From: 2-12-FULL-35-23 sp965196985
GTDB lineage: Bacteria > Pseudomonadota > Gammaproteobacteria > UBA12402
DNA: 64,000 nt
NCBI GenBank assembly: GCA_965196985.1
Contig: CBDALO010000233.1
Coordinates: forward strand, 89,754 to 153,753
Reading direction: 5' to 3'
The notes beneath the pieces were generated by a model that was not told where the DNA came from, did not search any database, and worked only from the letters and a program-made list of their open reading frames with translations. Position 1 is the stretch's first letter, and every line of letters begins with the position of its first letter. Shown here piece after piece: positions 27,512 through 38,269 of this stretch. The position numbers were made by a program, and so were the translations under genes.

Positions 27512-28047
27512 ACAAAATCAGTTGCCCGTTGCAAGTATGAATGTGAGATTTTACGGTTATGATTGACCTTGAGATCATCAATAACACTAGGAGCAGGTAA
27601 GTTTGAGTATTTATGTGAGATTATTTTTGCAAATCGCGGTGTTGATCCTTGGATAATTCTAGCCTTATCTTCTAAAGGACAAAAGATCTTCCCGCCTTTA
27701 GAGGTTTGATAAACATAACGCTTAACTCGAGCAACTCCATAAGGCGTTTGGTAATTTGCTTCATCTCTACTTCGTGCTGTTAGCTTTATTTTTCCAACAT
27801 GGATAGGAGAGCCATCTGCATCAAACTTACTTAAAGCTTTTTCAGTGGCTAATGTTCCAACCTCATTAAGGCCGTCAAGAATTGCATCCTCACATTCAAG
27901 CATGGATCCTTTTAGTGGAAGCTTGAGCTCAATAGTTAATTCATTATTTTCATCAGAGAGAATTCTAGCTAACATCCAAACACCATCCGTAATCAAGTTA
28001 AAGTGTATATTATGCTATATTTTATACATTATATAAAGGCAGCACCC

Positions 28048-28709
28048 AGCTCAATAAACCAACGTGACATAGTTTGCCTGGATAGATTGACGCCGTATTG
28101 TGAGCGTAGTTGTTTTTCTAAATGATAAAAGGGTTGTCTATCCCTGATTTTACTAGACACTAAATGCGCTAGTAATGATTCAGACGCCTCGGCCTTAGGT
28201 AGGATATGTAAAGGCTTAGGTGCAACCGTAACACCACCTTGCTCGCAATCACAGCCTAGTTTTTCACGGCGCTCTTCAATCATTTCAAAGACAGCTGGTT
28301 TGTAGTTCAGTATTTTTTTAGTCTCAAAACCCATTGGGCATTTTTCTTTACCGCAAGGACAAATACGCTGGTCATCAGGTACTGGAATGATTCTCACCGT
28401 CACAGGTAATTCATTCTTGACCTTCTTCTTACGTTTGTGAGAAGAGACAACAACTGCTTCATCATCTTCTTGATCCTCCGGTGTTGAGAGATCACCGAAG
28501 AGTGGCAACTGATCTTCTATGTAGCGCTCAGATTTACTACCAAAATGCTGTCGTTGGAGCTTAGCAAATTGTATCTTCAAATGATCATAAGCCTCGGCAT
28601 ACTGTTCAACACGAGCATGTTCTATTTCAAGCTTATGACAAAGCTTTTCATTTATTCCGACTTGTTGATAGAAAAGCTCACTAGGGACTGTTTGCATTGC
28701 GTTTCTCAT
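28048..28709 (-). pseudogene. tnpC: IS66 TnpC, N-terminal fragment
   Basis: Codons 1-221 of tnpC, MRNAMQTVPSELFYQQVG to SRWFIEL, identical in protein to 7219-7880. Contains the HFGSKSERY and Zn-finger-like CPCGKEKCPMG parts, but none of the catalytic triad. Ends at the ISKra4 terminus. Confidence 0.92.
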
Positions 28710-28930
28710 TCAAGTAACTACTGCAAAGTGTACCATGACATTTTAAGTGCAATATTTTCTTCCTCAGGCGCTTGGTTAGCGCATATTACTTTTTTGGGGT
28801 AGCTGGTCATTGTGATGTTTTCTTTTCAACTCCTAGCGGATCTCACAAAGCCTGGGCTAAGGATATAAAACAAGCATTAAAATCACGTGTAAAATCAAAA
28901 AACACAGAAAAAACCTGTCAAGACTTTTTT
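28048..28930 (-). mobile_element. IS66 family fragment, copy 4
   Basis: Holds the 5' part of tnpC and the whole tnpB-tnpC spacer in reverse orientation. One side is cut by ISKra4 copy 4, the other by the left end of the IS66-like element at 28931. Confidence 0.88.
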
Positions 28931-30022
28931 GTATCCGTTCAATATCAGCATGATTTGAAAATAATTCAAAAAGTTCTTGACAGCTTTTTCGTGCAAATTT
29001 GGAAATTTTATATTGGAATCATCGTGTGTCATAAAAGCATGATGTGCGCTCTATAACAACGCTGTATGCTCGGATTATTTTTTCATCGATCAGGTTCATG
29101 GCTTAAAAATAATTTCAGCAGTACGGCCATCTGTGTGGGGAAAATTTACCTTTTCAAACCCGTGGTATACTCTTCCTATGAAAAAACAACCTGACAAATC
29201 AGTTTTAGCCGATCTCATTGAGAGATTTAATAATACTGTTACACCAACAGCACTAGAAACAGATTTTAGCAATGTATGTGAAAGTCAGGCTGAGAAAATC
29301 ATAAAGCTAGAAGACAAGGTGCAATCGTTAAATAACGCATTAAATAAATATAAAGGTGAGCAAGGAAAGCCTAATGTTAGAAAGCAAACGCGCGCTAACA
29401 AGGACAAGGATCATTCCTCCGAGAAGGATAGAAAAGGAAATAAAACCAATAAAACTAGAAAGCCAAAATCTAGTAAAAAAAATCTCGAAGTCTCTAATAC
29501 AGTGACACTAACAATTAATCCAGATTCGTTGCCCAGCGATGCTGTGCCAAATGGCTCTAAGAAAACACTTATCCAGGATATAAAAATTGCTGCTAATAAC
29601 ACTCTTTTTTTGCGCCAACAATATTACTCCCCTTCTGAAAACAAACACTATACAGCACCTCTGCCAACTGGTTATAAGGGCCAGTTCGGCCCTACTATTA
29701 AAAGCTGGACAAGCTTCCTAAATACTCAAGGTGGTATGACGCTAGAAAGCCTTGAGACATTTTATAAAACCGCCAACATAGATATTAGTAAATCAACCAT
29801 CCATAGCTTCACAATTAAAACACCTACGATACTTGAGCCCGAGAAGGTAGAAGTTGTGAAGGCAGGTTTACAATCCACGAACTACCAGCACCTAGATGAC
29901 ACCAACGCTAGAGAGGATGGGAAAAACCGTTATGTTAATGTATTGGGTAATGAGTATTATTCAGCTTACTTTACGCTGACCAGTAAAAGTCGATTAAGCG
30001 TCATTGAAATGTTAAGCAAAGA

Positions 30023-31409
30023 GGGTGCTGCCTCTATATAATGTAGGCTATATTACTGCTGGCACGCCAAAATCATTAACCTTCTCCCAAAACTGATCCC
30101 ATCTTCCTTTAGTCTTTACTAGTGTTCTCAAGCATAAAACAATTTTCATTCCCTTGTCTTTCCAGCGCATTCCTGATCCGCCTAATCTTTGTTTAACAAT
30201 TGTTTTACATGCTGCTTCAGTGACGCCAGAGCCAATTGGTGCATTCTGCTTAATCAAATTATGATACGACATTCGCTTTTCTTTAATATTATTTTCAAAA
30301 TACGTAATTGTTCCTTCTAGCTTTTCTCTAAGCGATTTATTCAGTTTTTTATTTACATGCTCTTTAAGCTCAGCAAGTATTCTACCTGCCGCACCTTTCT
30401 TGTGCTTTAAATCATGACATCGCTCTTCGAGCCAAACATCACGCTCATCTCTTTCAGATTTTTTGGTAAATATTGCCCTTGATGCTTCGCCGAGATATTC
30501 AGTTGCATGCCAAAAATCTAAAATTTGCGTATCAGTATGTTTTTTTAGAAATGGCCAATTATTTTTTGCTCCATCAGCAACGCCAATTGTTTTAGCATCA
30601 GGGTAATATTTTTTTTTCAGCTTTATTTCCTTTTCAAGCCTATTAAAGAATTCATCTTTTCCATATTCTGGTGATGCTGCAACGTAGGTTGTGTGCAGGC
30701 GTTCACCATGCTTATCATACATGGAAATAGTTCCAACCATGCTCTCTCTATAACCATCATCAACGGTGAGGACATATGCACCATCTAAGCTAATGCTTAG
30801 CATCTCAACGCCTGCATCAAGCTTTGGCTCTTCATATTCCCACTCAGCCTCTTTGGCTTGTGCAATACCGCCAACAAAATCAGTTGCCCGTTGCAAGTAT
30901 GAATGTGAGATTTTACGGTTATGATTGACCTTGAGATCATCAATAACACTAGGAGCAGGTAAGTTTGAGTATTTATGTGAGATTATTTTTGCAAATCGCG
31001 GTGTTGATCCTTGGATAATTCTAGCCTTATCTTCTAAAGGACAAAAGATCTTACCGCCTTTAGAGGTTTGATAAACATAACGCTTAACTCGAGCAACTCC
31101 ATAAGGCGTTTGGTAATTTGCTTCATCTCTACTTCGTGCTGTTAGCTTTATTTTTCCAACATGGATAGGAGAGCCATCTGCATCAAACTTACTTAAAGCT
31201 TTTTCAGTGGCTAATGTTCCAACCTCATTAAGCCCATCAAGAATTGCGTCCTCACATTCAAGCATGGATCCTTTTAGTGGAAGCTTGAGTTCAATAGTTA
31301 ATTCATTATTTTCATCAGAGATAATTCTAGCTGACATCCAAACACCATCCTTCATCATGTTAAAGTGTATATTATGCTATATATTCTACATTATATAAAG
31401 GCAGCACCC
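30023..31409 (-). mobile_element. ISKra4-type element, copy 5 (second sequence type)
   Basis: 1387 bp, target duplication AGCAAAGA (30015-30022, 31410-31417). Almost identical to copy 3. Confidence 0.95.
30048..31358 (-). CDS. ISKra4-type transposase, second type
   Basis: 436 aa, protein identical to 22968-24278, ATG start (MMKDGVWMSARII). Catalytic residues Asp (SISLDGAY), Asp (GVADGAKNN), Glu (GVTEAACKT) all present. Identity with copy 3 indicates very recent transposition of this subtype. Confidence 0.94.
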   Translation of the reverse strand: MMKDGVWMSARIISDENNELTIELKLPLKGSMLECEDAILDGLNEVGTLATEKALSKFDADGSPIHVGKIKLTARSRDEANYQTPYGVARVKRYVYQTSKGGKIFCPLEDKARIIQGSTPRFAKIISHKYSNLPAPSVIDDLKVNHNRKISHSYLQRATDFVGGIAQAKEAEWEYEEPKLDAGVEMLSISLDGAYVLTVDDGYRESMVGTISMYDKHGERLHTTYVAASPEYGKDEFFNRLEKEIKLKKKYYPDAKTIGVADGAKNNWPFLKKHTDTQILDFWHATEYLGEASRAIFTKKSERDERDVWLEERCHDLKHKKGAAGRILAELKEHVNKKLNKSLREKLEGTITYFENNIKEKRMSYHNLIKQNAPIGSGVTEAACKTIVKQRLGGSGMRWKDKGMKIVLCLRTLVKTKGRWDQFWEKVNDFGVPAVI

Positions 31410-32168
31410 AGCAAAGACCACTTTGGGTTCACATTAAATGAGGCCGCTTTTAATTTACTGGCTACTATGAACTTACCCCACAAGGTAATCGAAAGCTTAA
31501 AGGTATTTCACTCATCGACTATCTTAAACAGTAAGGAGCTGGAAGTTATTCTTGATAAGGTATTAGGTGATAAAAAATTTCCAAAATATAGAAAGCTGAT
31601 TACTGATGCGGCAGCTATCTCAACATATAGAAAGAGTCCTTATGCGATAGAAACACTCATTACCGATGATGCGCCACAGTTTAAGCTCATTACTGAATCA
31701 CTCGCCTTGTGCTGGGTTCATGAGGGTAGGCATTATAAAAAGCTGACGCCAATTTTTAAGAAGCACCAAGACTCTGTTGACAGCTTCTTGGATAGGTTTT
31801 GGGATTATTATCATAAGCTCATTGAATATAAAAAGAACCCAGGGCAAGATGAGATAGATAAGCTATCCAATGAGTTTACTGAGTTATTCTCAACAATCAC
31901 TGGCTACGAGAAACTAGATAAACAAATTGAGCTCACCTTAAAAAAGAAAAGGCAGCTATTGTTAGTGCTGGAAAAGCCAGAGCTTCCTCTACATAACAAT
32001 CCAGCAGAGTTGATGGCTCGGAAGCAGGCTAGAATGCGCGATGTACACCTTCATACTATGAGTGAAGAAGGAACGAAAGCTAAGGATACAATGGTTACAA
32101 TTACTGAGACATGTAAAAAGCTAGCAGTTAATGTCTTCGATTATATATATGACAGAATTACAAAAAAC

Positions 32169-33900
32169 GGCTTGGTTCAATTACGGTGTATTTTAGGTAT
32201 CAGGGCGCATAGAAATACCTACCCAATTAAAGCATAATAACTACTGCTCTTTAAAAATTAGATTGCGTTATGCTGCTCGTTGAAAACGTTTGAAGCCCAG
32301 CATTTCTACCCAGTGTGGATGCTCCTGACCAGTTAAAATATGTGCTGGAGTTTTCTGATGACGAAAGCTTTTTTCGCTACGCTCGATTTTCTCATGATTT
32401 AAAAAGAAGCGTAGTAAATTAAGAAATCCATTCCCTACTTGCTTACGTACAAATAAGTAGGGAGATATACGACTATGCAGGTTTTCTGCCATAGAGCTTG
32501 TGCGTTCCGTGCCCTCTAGCACTCGAGTCACAAGTTCTTCTATGTCATAGAAATCATCACCCAATTCATCTTGTAAGGGTAACGCACGAACAGCATATTT
32601 CATTGACCCTTCCTTACACCTTTGTAATTCAGCTATTTTCCACAAAGTATTTACAGAGATATTATTAGATTCAGCAATTACCTGAAATTTATTATCAATT
32701 GTCATCATAAATGATAAAGCTAAGTGTTTGGCATTCTCCAACATAACTCGAATTGATTTAATACGATGAGGATGAATTAACTCAAGGGTTTTTAGTTCAT
32801 TAACAATGAAGTCATATAACTCACTACGTTGCTCTGGTGCTGGGCCTGCTTTTACTAAAACATCATGACACAACCAGTCTACTAACGTGTCAATAGAGCT
32901 TGATAAGCGCCCAGCTTGTCCTGCCTCTTTTACCGCCATGAATAACTGCTCTTCATGTAGCGCTTCATTACCTTTAGTAATTGCCTTGTAATACTTATTC
33001 TCTCGTTGGTTTAGATATGTGATAGAACTTTTTTTCCTATTTCTAAAGTAACGGCGAACCTCAAGTAACTCATGGATGATGTGAAAATGATCTCTGTGGT
33101 AAGGAACATCTGGCATTACAAGTTTATGTCCAGCATACAAACCACGGCCATCGTCACCATAAACAGCCTCTGGTAAAAAATGTTTTTTCTTCAGCTCTAG
33201 TAAATTTCTTGCCCACGTATCTCCATCACGTGTGTCTTCTAGGCGAAGCAAATAACAATATAAAGAACGAATATCGGTTCCAGAAAGAATTGGTTTATTA
33301 AGGTGAAACTTTTCATCATTAGCTACTAGTTTGGCTTGGCTTAAGTCTTCCTGAGAATTAATCTTCTCCGCTCTTTGAATCGCAACAGCTGCAATGTTAT
33401 GAATTCCACCTTGAGAGATCTCATAGTCTAAACAAACACTTAAAAATCTACGTATACCCCTAAATGAGCAGCGAGAAAAAAGCAGTAAGCAAACAACCAT
33501 AAGAGAAATATACTGCTTGGTTACTGGTATATAATACAAAACCTTATGTGCATCATTAGTCGCGTCTGTTTCTGAGAAAGCACTATCAATTGCATTCACC
33601 AATTTATTTTTTTGCTTATGCACAAACTTACGGCTAACATCATTTTGTTCTGCCAGCTTAGAAACTGACTTATCTTTTTTTAATGCTTTTAAAGCAAGTT
33701 CTTTTCTATCGTCTGCATTCATTAACTTAGCGGCACTGTTTGTTGTTGACATGATCAGCCTCACTCTTTTGCTTTCATTATTGACTTGGATGCGAGAGTA
33801 TATGGCAAGATAAGCCATAATTACCAATCCGTGAAATACTATACTGTATGTATGCTCAATACCTGACCATCTAATCTGATACCCAGAAATGAACAAGGCC
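32169..33900 (-). mobile_element. IS element of unassigned family
   Basis: Ends GGCTTGGTTCAATTA (32169) and, complemented, GGCCTTGTTCATTTC (33900) are imperfect inverted repeats around a single transposase gene. About 1.73 kb. No target duplication: left flank is the IS66-like copy A, right flank an IS256 lacking its first ~60 bp, so the neighbourhood was rearranged after or during insertion. Confidence 0.75.
32268..33752 (-). CDS. DDE-type transposase, family not assigned
   Basis: 494 aa from ATG at 33752 (MSTTNSAAKLMNADDRKE), with GAGG eight bases upstream; the frame is open from 33929. N-terminal HTH (SVSKLAEQNDVSRKFVHKQKNKL), followed by probable catalytic Asp in LVANDEKFHL, Asp in VYGDDGRGLYAG with a nearby HRDHFH, and Glu in TSSMAENLHSRISPYLFVRKQ. 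The C-terminal LNHEKIERSEKSFRHQKTPAHILTG is a recognisable transposase tail, but I cannot place the ISfinder family. Appears complete. Confidence 0.8.
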   Translation of the reverse strand: MSTTNSAAKLMNADDRKELALKALKKDKSVSKLAEQNDVSRKFVHKQKNKLVNAIDSAFSETDATNDAHKVLYYIPVTKQYISLMVVCLLLFSRCSFRGIRRFLSVCLDYEISQGGIHNIAAVAIQRAEKINSQEDLSQAKLVANDEKFHLNKPILSGTDIRSLYCYLLRLEDTRDGDTWARNLLELKKKHFLPEAVYGDDGRGLYAGHKLVMPDVPYHRDHFHIIHELLEVRRYFRNRKKSSITYLNQRENKYYKAITKGNEALHEEQLFMAVKEAGQAGRLSSSIDTLVDWLCHDVLVKAGPAPEQRSELYDFIVNELKTLELIHPHRIKSIRVMLENAKHLALSFMMTIDNKFQVIAESNNISVNTLWKIAELQRCKEGSMKYAVRALPLQDELGDDFYDIEELVTRVLEGTERTSSMAENLHSRISPYLFVRKQVGNGFLNLLRFFLNHEKIERSEKSFRHQKTPAHILTGQEHPHWVEMLGFKRFQRAA

Positions 33901-35363
33901 GAAATTCCTTTTAAGGTAAACTTAACCAAAAAAGAGGAATGACAATGAGCTGCTATAAAAATGAGAACTTAATCGAAGAAGCCATACATGTTTTAGCGAT
34001 GGAGGGGTTTGAAGCTTTACCTAAGCTTGTCTCCAGGTTGATGAATGAGGCTATGTTAATAGAAAGGGAGCGCCATTTAAATGCCAGTCCTTATGAGCGA
34101 ACTGGCGATAGAAACGGATATGCGAACGGCTTTAAACCAAGGTTAATTAACACAGGTCAAGGTCAGCTTGAGCTACAGATACCGCAGGTTAGAGACTCCA
34201 ATGAAGCCTTCTATCCATCAGTCTTAGAGCGAGGTGTACGCTCTGATAGAGCACTTAAGCTGGCTGTCGCTGAAATGTATGTGCATGGGGTTTCCACGCG
34301 CAAAGTTGAAAAGGTGCTAAAGCAACTCTGTGGAACAGATATTTCAAGCACAGAGGTAAGCCGTTGCGCTAAATTGTTGGATGAAGATTTAAAGAAATGG
34401 CGAAATAAGCCGTTAGGAAAGATAAAATATCTTTGGCTAGATGCACGTTATGAGAAGGTGCGCACTAGCGGCACAGTACAAGACTGTGCGGTATTGATAG
34501 CCTATGGCTTTGATGAATCAACCGGCAAGAGAACAGTGCTAGGTGTTTCTGTTGCGTTATCAGAGGCTGAGGTACATTGGCGTGATTTTCTTCAGCAGTT
34601 GGTTGAGCGAGGTATACATGGTATTGAGTTGATTACTAGCGACGCTCATACTGGCCTAAAAGCCGCTAGAAGAGCTGTGTTCCCCAGTGTTCCTTGGCAA
34701 CGCTGCCAATTTCATTTGCAGCAAAATGCTCAGGCTCACATACCAAAGCGCTCAATGAAGGAACCAGTAGCTGAGGAGATTACAGCTATATTTAATGCCT
34801 CAAACATTCATGAGTCGGAAAGACTATTGGCTATGGCGGTAGATAAATATCAGCAAACAGCACCAGAGCTTTCTTCTTGGTTGGAAGTGAATATACCGGA
34901 GGGCTTAGTAGTGATGAACTTTGACAGGCCGCATCAAAAAAGATTAAGAACCAGTAACATAGCTGAGCGCGTAAACAGAGAGGTAAAAAGAAGGACGCAT
35001 ACAGTTGGAATTTTCCCTAATACTGAATCGTGCCTAAGGCTCGTATCAGCTGTTTTAGTGGAAATTGATGACCAGTGGAGCGGATCACCTAGATACTTAA
35101 GTTGAAGTGAATAATAAGGCTTCATAGGGTTTTAGGATAGATCATTCTTGTTCTTATTAACGAGATATAATTGCTATTACCTAAAAGTTAATAATTTATT
35201 TTGAGAGGAGAAAAATTTGAGGTATAAATAATTTTTTAGATTGATTAGCATAATTAATTTAAGATATTATGCGATGAGACAGGTACAATAGAGTGCCATT
35301 TAGAATTTTAAAGGTTTTTCTAAGTACTGAAGTTGGTTTTTACAGACAAAATAACGCTCTATC
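33901..35363 (+). mobile_element. IS256 family element, copy 4, left end missing
   Basis: Starts at GAAATTCC, lacking the first ~70 bp including the left terminus. Right end intact at 35363. Gene complete but the element cannot move without its left terminus. Confidence 0.92.
33939..35105 (+). CDS. IS256 family transposase
   Basis: Complete 388-aa transposase, protein identical to the copy at 26238-27404. All DDE residues present. Since the element lacks a left terminus, this gene can only act in trans on other copies. Confidence 0.95.
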   Translation: MTMSCYKNENLIEEAIHVLAMEGFEALPKLVSRLMNEAMLIERERHLNASPYERTGDRNGYANGFKPRLINTGQGQLELQIPQVRDSNEAFYPSVLERGVRSDRALKLAVAEMYVHGVSTRKVEKVLKQLCGTDISSTEVSRCAKLLDEDLKKWRNKPLGKIKYLWLDARYEKVRTSGTVQDCAVLIAYGFDESTGKRTVLGVSVALSEAEVHWRDFLQQLVERGIHGIELITSDAHTGLKAARRAVFPSVPWQRCQFHLQQNAQAHIPKRSMKEPVAEEITAIFNASNIHESERLLAMAVDKYQQTAPELSSWLEVNIPEGLVVMNFDRPHQKRLRTSNIAERVNREVKRRTHTVGIFPNTESCLRLVSAVLVEIDDQWSGSPRYLS

Positions 35364-35458
35364 AGCAGATTTTTAAGCTTATTTTTAAAATTAACTAAAA
35401 TTAACTAAAAATAATTGGAATTTAGACAGCAATTGCCGATTTGGCCCGCTTATTTACT

Positions 35459-35664
35459 TAGTGACTGACATAAAACTTAGAAACCGTTGCTACGTAAGGC
35501 ATACAGGCAATTTTCACAAACGAAGATTTACTGTTTAAGCACCATTAGTGTCTAAATTGACCGCTTTTAATGAATTTATGGCAAAGAAGCCAAAATCTAC
35601 GTTTGTGAAAATCCTCTACAAGCGTTGCTGCATAAGGCTTTCGAGGTTTTCTGTCAAACACTAA
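35459..35664. mobile_element. MITE-like element with ISNCY-type ends
   Basis: About 206 bp with terminal repeats AGTGACTGACATAAAAC and (complement) AGTGTTTGACAGAAAAC. The ISNCY-type element at 41429-43310 has AGTGACTGACAGAAAAC. Inside is a second, inner inverted pair (TTTTCACAAACG / CGTTTGTGAAAA). No coding capacity. The remaining DNA of 35364-35695 is AT-rich and shows nothing else. Confidence 0.6.
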
Positions 35665-35695
35665 ATACTCAAGCGCTAGCCTTCAGTAATTCTTA

Positions 35696-35852
35696 GATAG
35701 AGCGTTATTTTGTCTGTAAAAACCAACTTCAGTACTTAGAAAAACCTTTAAAATTCTAAATGGCACTCTATTGTACCTGTCTCATCGCATAATATCTTAA
35801 ATTAATTATGCTAATCAATCTAAAAAATTATTTATACCTCAAATTTTTCTCC
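35696..35852 (-). mobile_element. IS256 family right-end fragment, copy 5
   Basis: 157 bp of the non-coding right end (GATAGAGCGTTATTT onward), cut where IS256 copy 6 begins, so one IS256 landed in another's tail. Confidence 0.9.
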
Positions 35853-36798
35853 GCTAGTGCGCCATCCTTTCTGTAAATTCCATTGACTTGCTGAAAATAA
35901 GTAGGCGACTCAGTCAGATTAGAAATTCCTTTTAAGGTAAACTTAACCAAAAAAGAGGAATGACAATGAGCTGCTATAAAAATGAGAACTTAATCGAAGA
36001 AGCCATACATGTTTTAGCGATGGAGGGGTTTGAAGCTTTACCTAAGCTTGTCTCCAGGTTGATGAATGAGGCTATGTTAATAGAAAGGGAGCGCCATTTA
36101 AATGCCAGTCCTTATGAGCGAACTGGCGATAGAAACGGATATGCGAACGGCTTTAAACCAAGGTTAATTAACACAGGTCAAGGTCAGCTTGAGCTACAGA
36201 TACCGCAGGTTAGAGACTCCAATGAAGCCTTCTATCCATCAGTCTTAGAGCGAGGTGTACGCTCTGATAGAGCACTTAAGCTGGCTGTCGCTGAAATGTA
36301 TGTGCATGGGGTTTCCACGCGCAAAGTTGAAAAGGTGCTAAAGCAACTCTGTGGAACAGATATTTCAAGCACAGAGGTAAGCCGTTGCGCTAAATTGTTG
36401 GATGAAGATTTAAAGAAATGGCGAAATAAGCCGTTAGGAAAGATAAAATATCTTTGGCTAGATGCACGTTATGAGAAGGTGCGCACTAGCGGCACAGTAC
36501 AAGACTGTGCGGTATTGATAGCCTATGGCTTTGATGAATCAACCGGCAAGAGAACAGTGCTAGGTGTTTCTGTTGCGTTATCAGAGGCTGAGGTACATTG
36601 GCGTGATTTTCTTCAGCAGTTGGTTGAGCGAGGTATACATGGTATTGAGTTGATTACTAGCGACGCTCATACTGGCCTAAAAGCCGCTAGAAGAGCTGTG
36701 TTCCCCAGTGTTCCTTGGCAACGCTGCCAATTTCATTTGCAGCAAAATGCTCAGGCTCACATACCAAAGCGCTCAATGAAGGAACCAGTAGCTGAGGA
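35853..36798 (+). mobile_element. IS256 family element, copy 6, 3' truncated
   Basis: Left terminus GCTAGTGCGCC at 35853; ends at the ISKra4 terminus at 36799. No matching target duplication on the far side of that ISKra4, so DNA to the right was lost. Confidence 0.92.
35960..36798 (+). pseudogene. IS256 family transposase, truncated
   Basis: First 280 codons, through SMKEPVAEE, then the ISKra4 end adds GAAFI and a stop. Retains the first two catalytic Asp residues but not the Glu (NIAERVNRE) region. Non-functional. Confidence 0.94.
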
Positions 36799-38185
36799 GG
36801 GTGCTGCCTTTATATAATGTAGAAAATATAGCATAATATACACTTTAACTTGATTACGGATGGTGTTTGGATGTTAGCTAGAATTCTCTCTGATGAAAAT
36901 AATGAATTAACTATTGAGCTCAAGCTTCCACTAAAAGGATCCATGCTTGAATGTGAGGATGCAATTCTTGACGGCCTTAATGAGGTTGGAACATTAGCCA
37001 CTGAAAAAGCTTTAAGTAAGTTTGATGCAGATGGCTCTCCTATCCATGTTGGAAAAATAAAGCTAACAGCACGAAGTAGAGATGAAGCAAATTACCAAAC
37101 GCCTTATGGAGTTGCTCGAGTTAAGCGTTATGTTTATCAAACCTCTAAAGGCGGGAAGATCTTTTGTCCTTTAGAAGATAAGGCTAGAATTATCCAAGGA
37201 TCAACACCGCGATTTGCAAAAATAATCTCACATAAATACTCAAACTTACCTGCTCCTAGTGTTATTGATGATCTCAAGGTCAATCATAACCGTAAAATCT
37301 CACATTCATACTTGCAACGGGCAACTGATTTTGTTGGCGGTATTGCACAAGCCAAAGAGGCTGAGTGGGAATATGAAGAGCCAAAGCTTGATGCAGGCAT
37401 TGAGATGCTAAGTATTAGCTTAGATGGTGCATATGTTCTCACCGTTGATGATGGTTATAGAGAGAGCATGGTTGGAACTATTTCCATGTATGATAAGCAT
37501 GGTGCACGCCTGCACACAACCTACGTTGCAGCATCACCAGAATATGGAAAAGATGAATTCTTTAATAGGCTTGAAAAGGAAATAAAGCTGAAAAAGAAAT
37601 ATTACCCTGATGCTAAAACAATTGGCGTTGCTGATGGAGCAAAAAATAATTGGCCATTTCTAAAAAAACATACTGATACGCAAATTTTAGATTTTTGGCA
37701 TGCAACTGAATATCTCGGCGAAGCATCAAAGGCAGTATTTACCAAAAAATCTGAAAGAGATGAGCGTGATGTTTGGCTCGAAGAGAGATGTCATGACTTA
37801 AAGCACAAGAAAGGTGCGGCAGGTAGAATACTTGCTGAGCTTAAAGAGCATCTAAATAAAAAACTGAATAAATCGCTTAGAGAAAAGCTAGAAGGAACAA
37901 TTACGTATTTTGAAAATAATATTAAAGAAAAGCGAATGTCGTATCATAATTTGATTAAGCAGAATGCACCAATTGGCTCTGGCGTCACTGAAGCAGCATG
38001 TAAAACAATTGTTAAACAAAGATTAGGCGGATCAGGAATGCGCTGGAAAGACAAGGGAATGAAAATCGTTTTATGCTTGAGAACACTAGTAAAGACTAAA
38101 GGCAGATGGGATCAGTTTTGGGAGAAGGTCAATGATTTTGGCGTGCCAGCAGCAATATAGCCTACATTATATAGAGGCAGCACCC
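36799..38185 (+). mobile_element. ISKra4-type element, copy 6
   Basis: Complete 1387 bp of the first sequence type. Flanks (GCTGAGGA left, TGAATATT right) do not match, so the DNA on one side has been replaced after insertion. Confidence 0.93.
36850..38160 (+). CDS. ISKra4-type transposase
   Basis: 436 aa, TTG start (MITDGVWMLARILS), stop TAG after VPAAI. Differs from copy 2 only by LNKKL instead of LNKNL. Catalytic residues intact; complete element ends nearby. Confidence 0.93.
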   Translation: MITDGVWMLARILSDENNELTIELKLPLKGSMLECEDAILDGLNEVGTLATEKALSKFDADGSPIHVGKIKLTARSRDEANYQTPYGVARVKRYVYQTSKGGKIFCPLEDKARIIQGSTPRFAKIISHKYSNLPAPSVIDDLKVNHNRKISHSYLQRATDFVGGIAQAKEAEWEYEEPKLDAGIEMLSISLDGAYVLTVDDGYRESMVGTISMYDKHGARLHTTYVAASPEYGKDEFFNRLEKEIKLKKKYYPDAKTIGVADGAKNNWPFLKKHTDTQILDFWHATEYLGEASKAVFTKKSERDERDVWLEERCHDLKHKKGAAGRILAELKEHLNKKLNKSLREKLEGTITYFENNIKEKRMSYHNLIKQNAPIGSGVTEAACKTIVKQRLGGSGMRWKDKGMKIVLCLRTLVKTKGRWDQFWEKVNDFGVPAAI

Positions 38186-38269
38186 TGAATATTTGGTTAC
38201 CACTGTTCAGTATTATAGCTGCAGCAATTGGTGGATTTATTGGAACCTGGATCAGACTAAACTCCGAAA

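Larger units (their letters stand above)
25634..27996 (-). pseudogene. ISKra4-type transposase fragment
   Basis: N-terminal 162 codons (27996-27512, MITDGVWMLARILS to RATDFV) and a middle part (25979-25634, GIAQAKEAEWEY to WPFLKKH) are separated by an IS256. The catalytic Glu region and C-terminus have been lost next to the ISL3 element. Non-functional. Confidence 0.92.
25634..28047 (-). mobile_element. ISKra4-type element, copy 4, partial
   Basis: Two pieces, 25634-25979 and 27512-28047, split by IS256 copy 3 (duplication ACAAAATC). The 3' part of the transposase is missing beyond 25634, where the ISL3 terminus begins. Outer end at 28047 lies in an IS66 tnpC. Confidence 0.9.
28931..32168 (+). 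mobile_element. GTATCCG-ended IS66-like element, copy A, 3' truncated
   Basis: Left end GTATCCGTTCAATATCAGC matches the complete copy at 38270. Interrupted by ISKra4 copy 5 (30023-31409, duplication AGCAAAGA). Cut at 32168, about 100 bp before its right end, by the next element. Confidence 0.88.
29178..32168 (+). pseudogene. IS66-like transposase, copy A, disrupted
   Basis: Same protein as 38517-40169. The 5' part (29178-30022) ends at VIEMLSK, an ISKra4-type element follows, and the rest resumes DHFGFTLNEAAF at 31418 and runs to RITKN, where the downstream element replaces the last 17 residues. One substitution (GYKGQ for GYEGQ) separates it from the other two copies. Confidence 0.9.

Noticed and set aside
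29411..29602. Hydrophobic 63-codon ORF (MLLAAIFISWISVFLE) antisense in the IS66-like transposase
   Set aside because: Complement of the Lys/Asn-rich linker, which always yields a hydrophobic-looking antisense frame.
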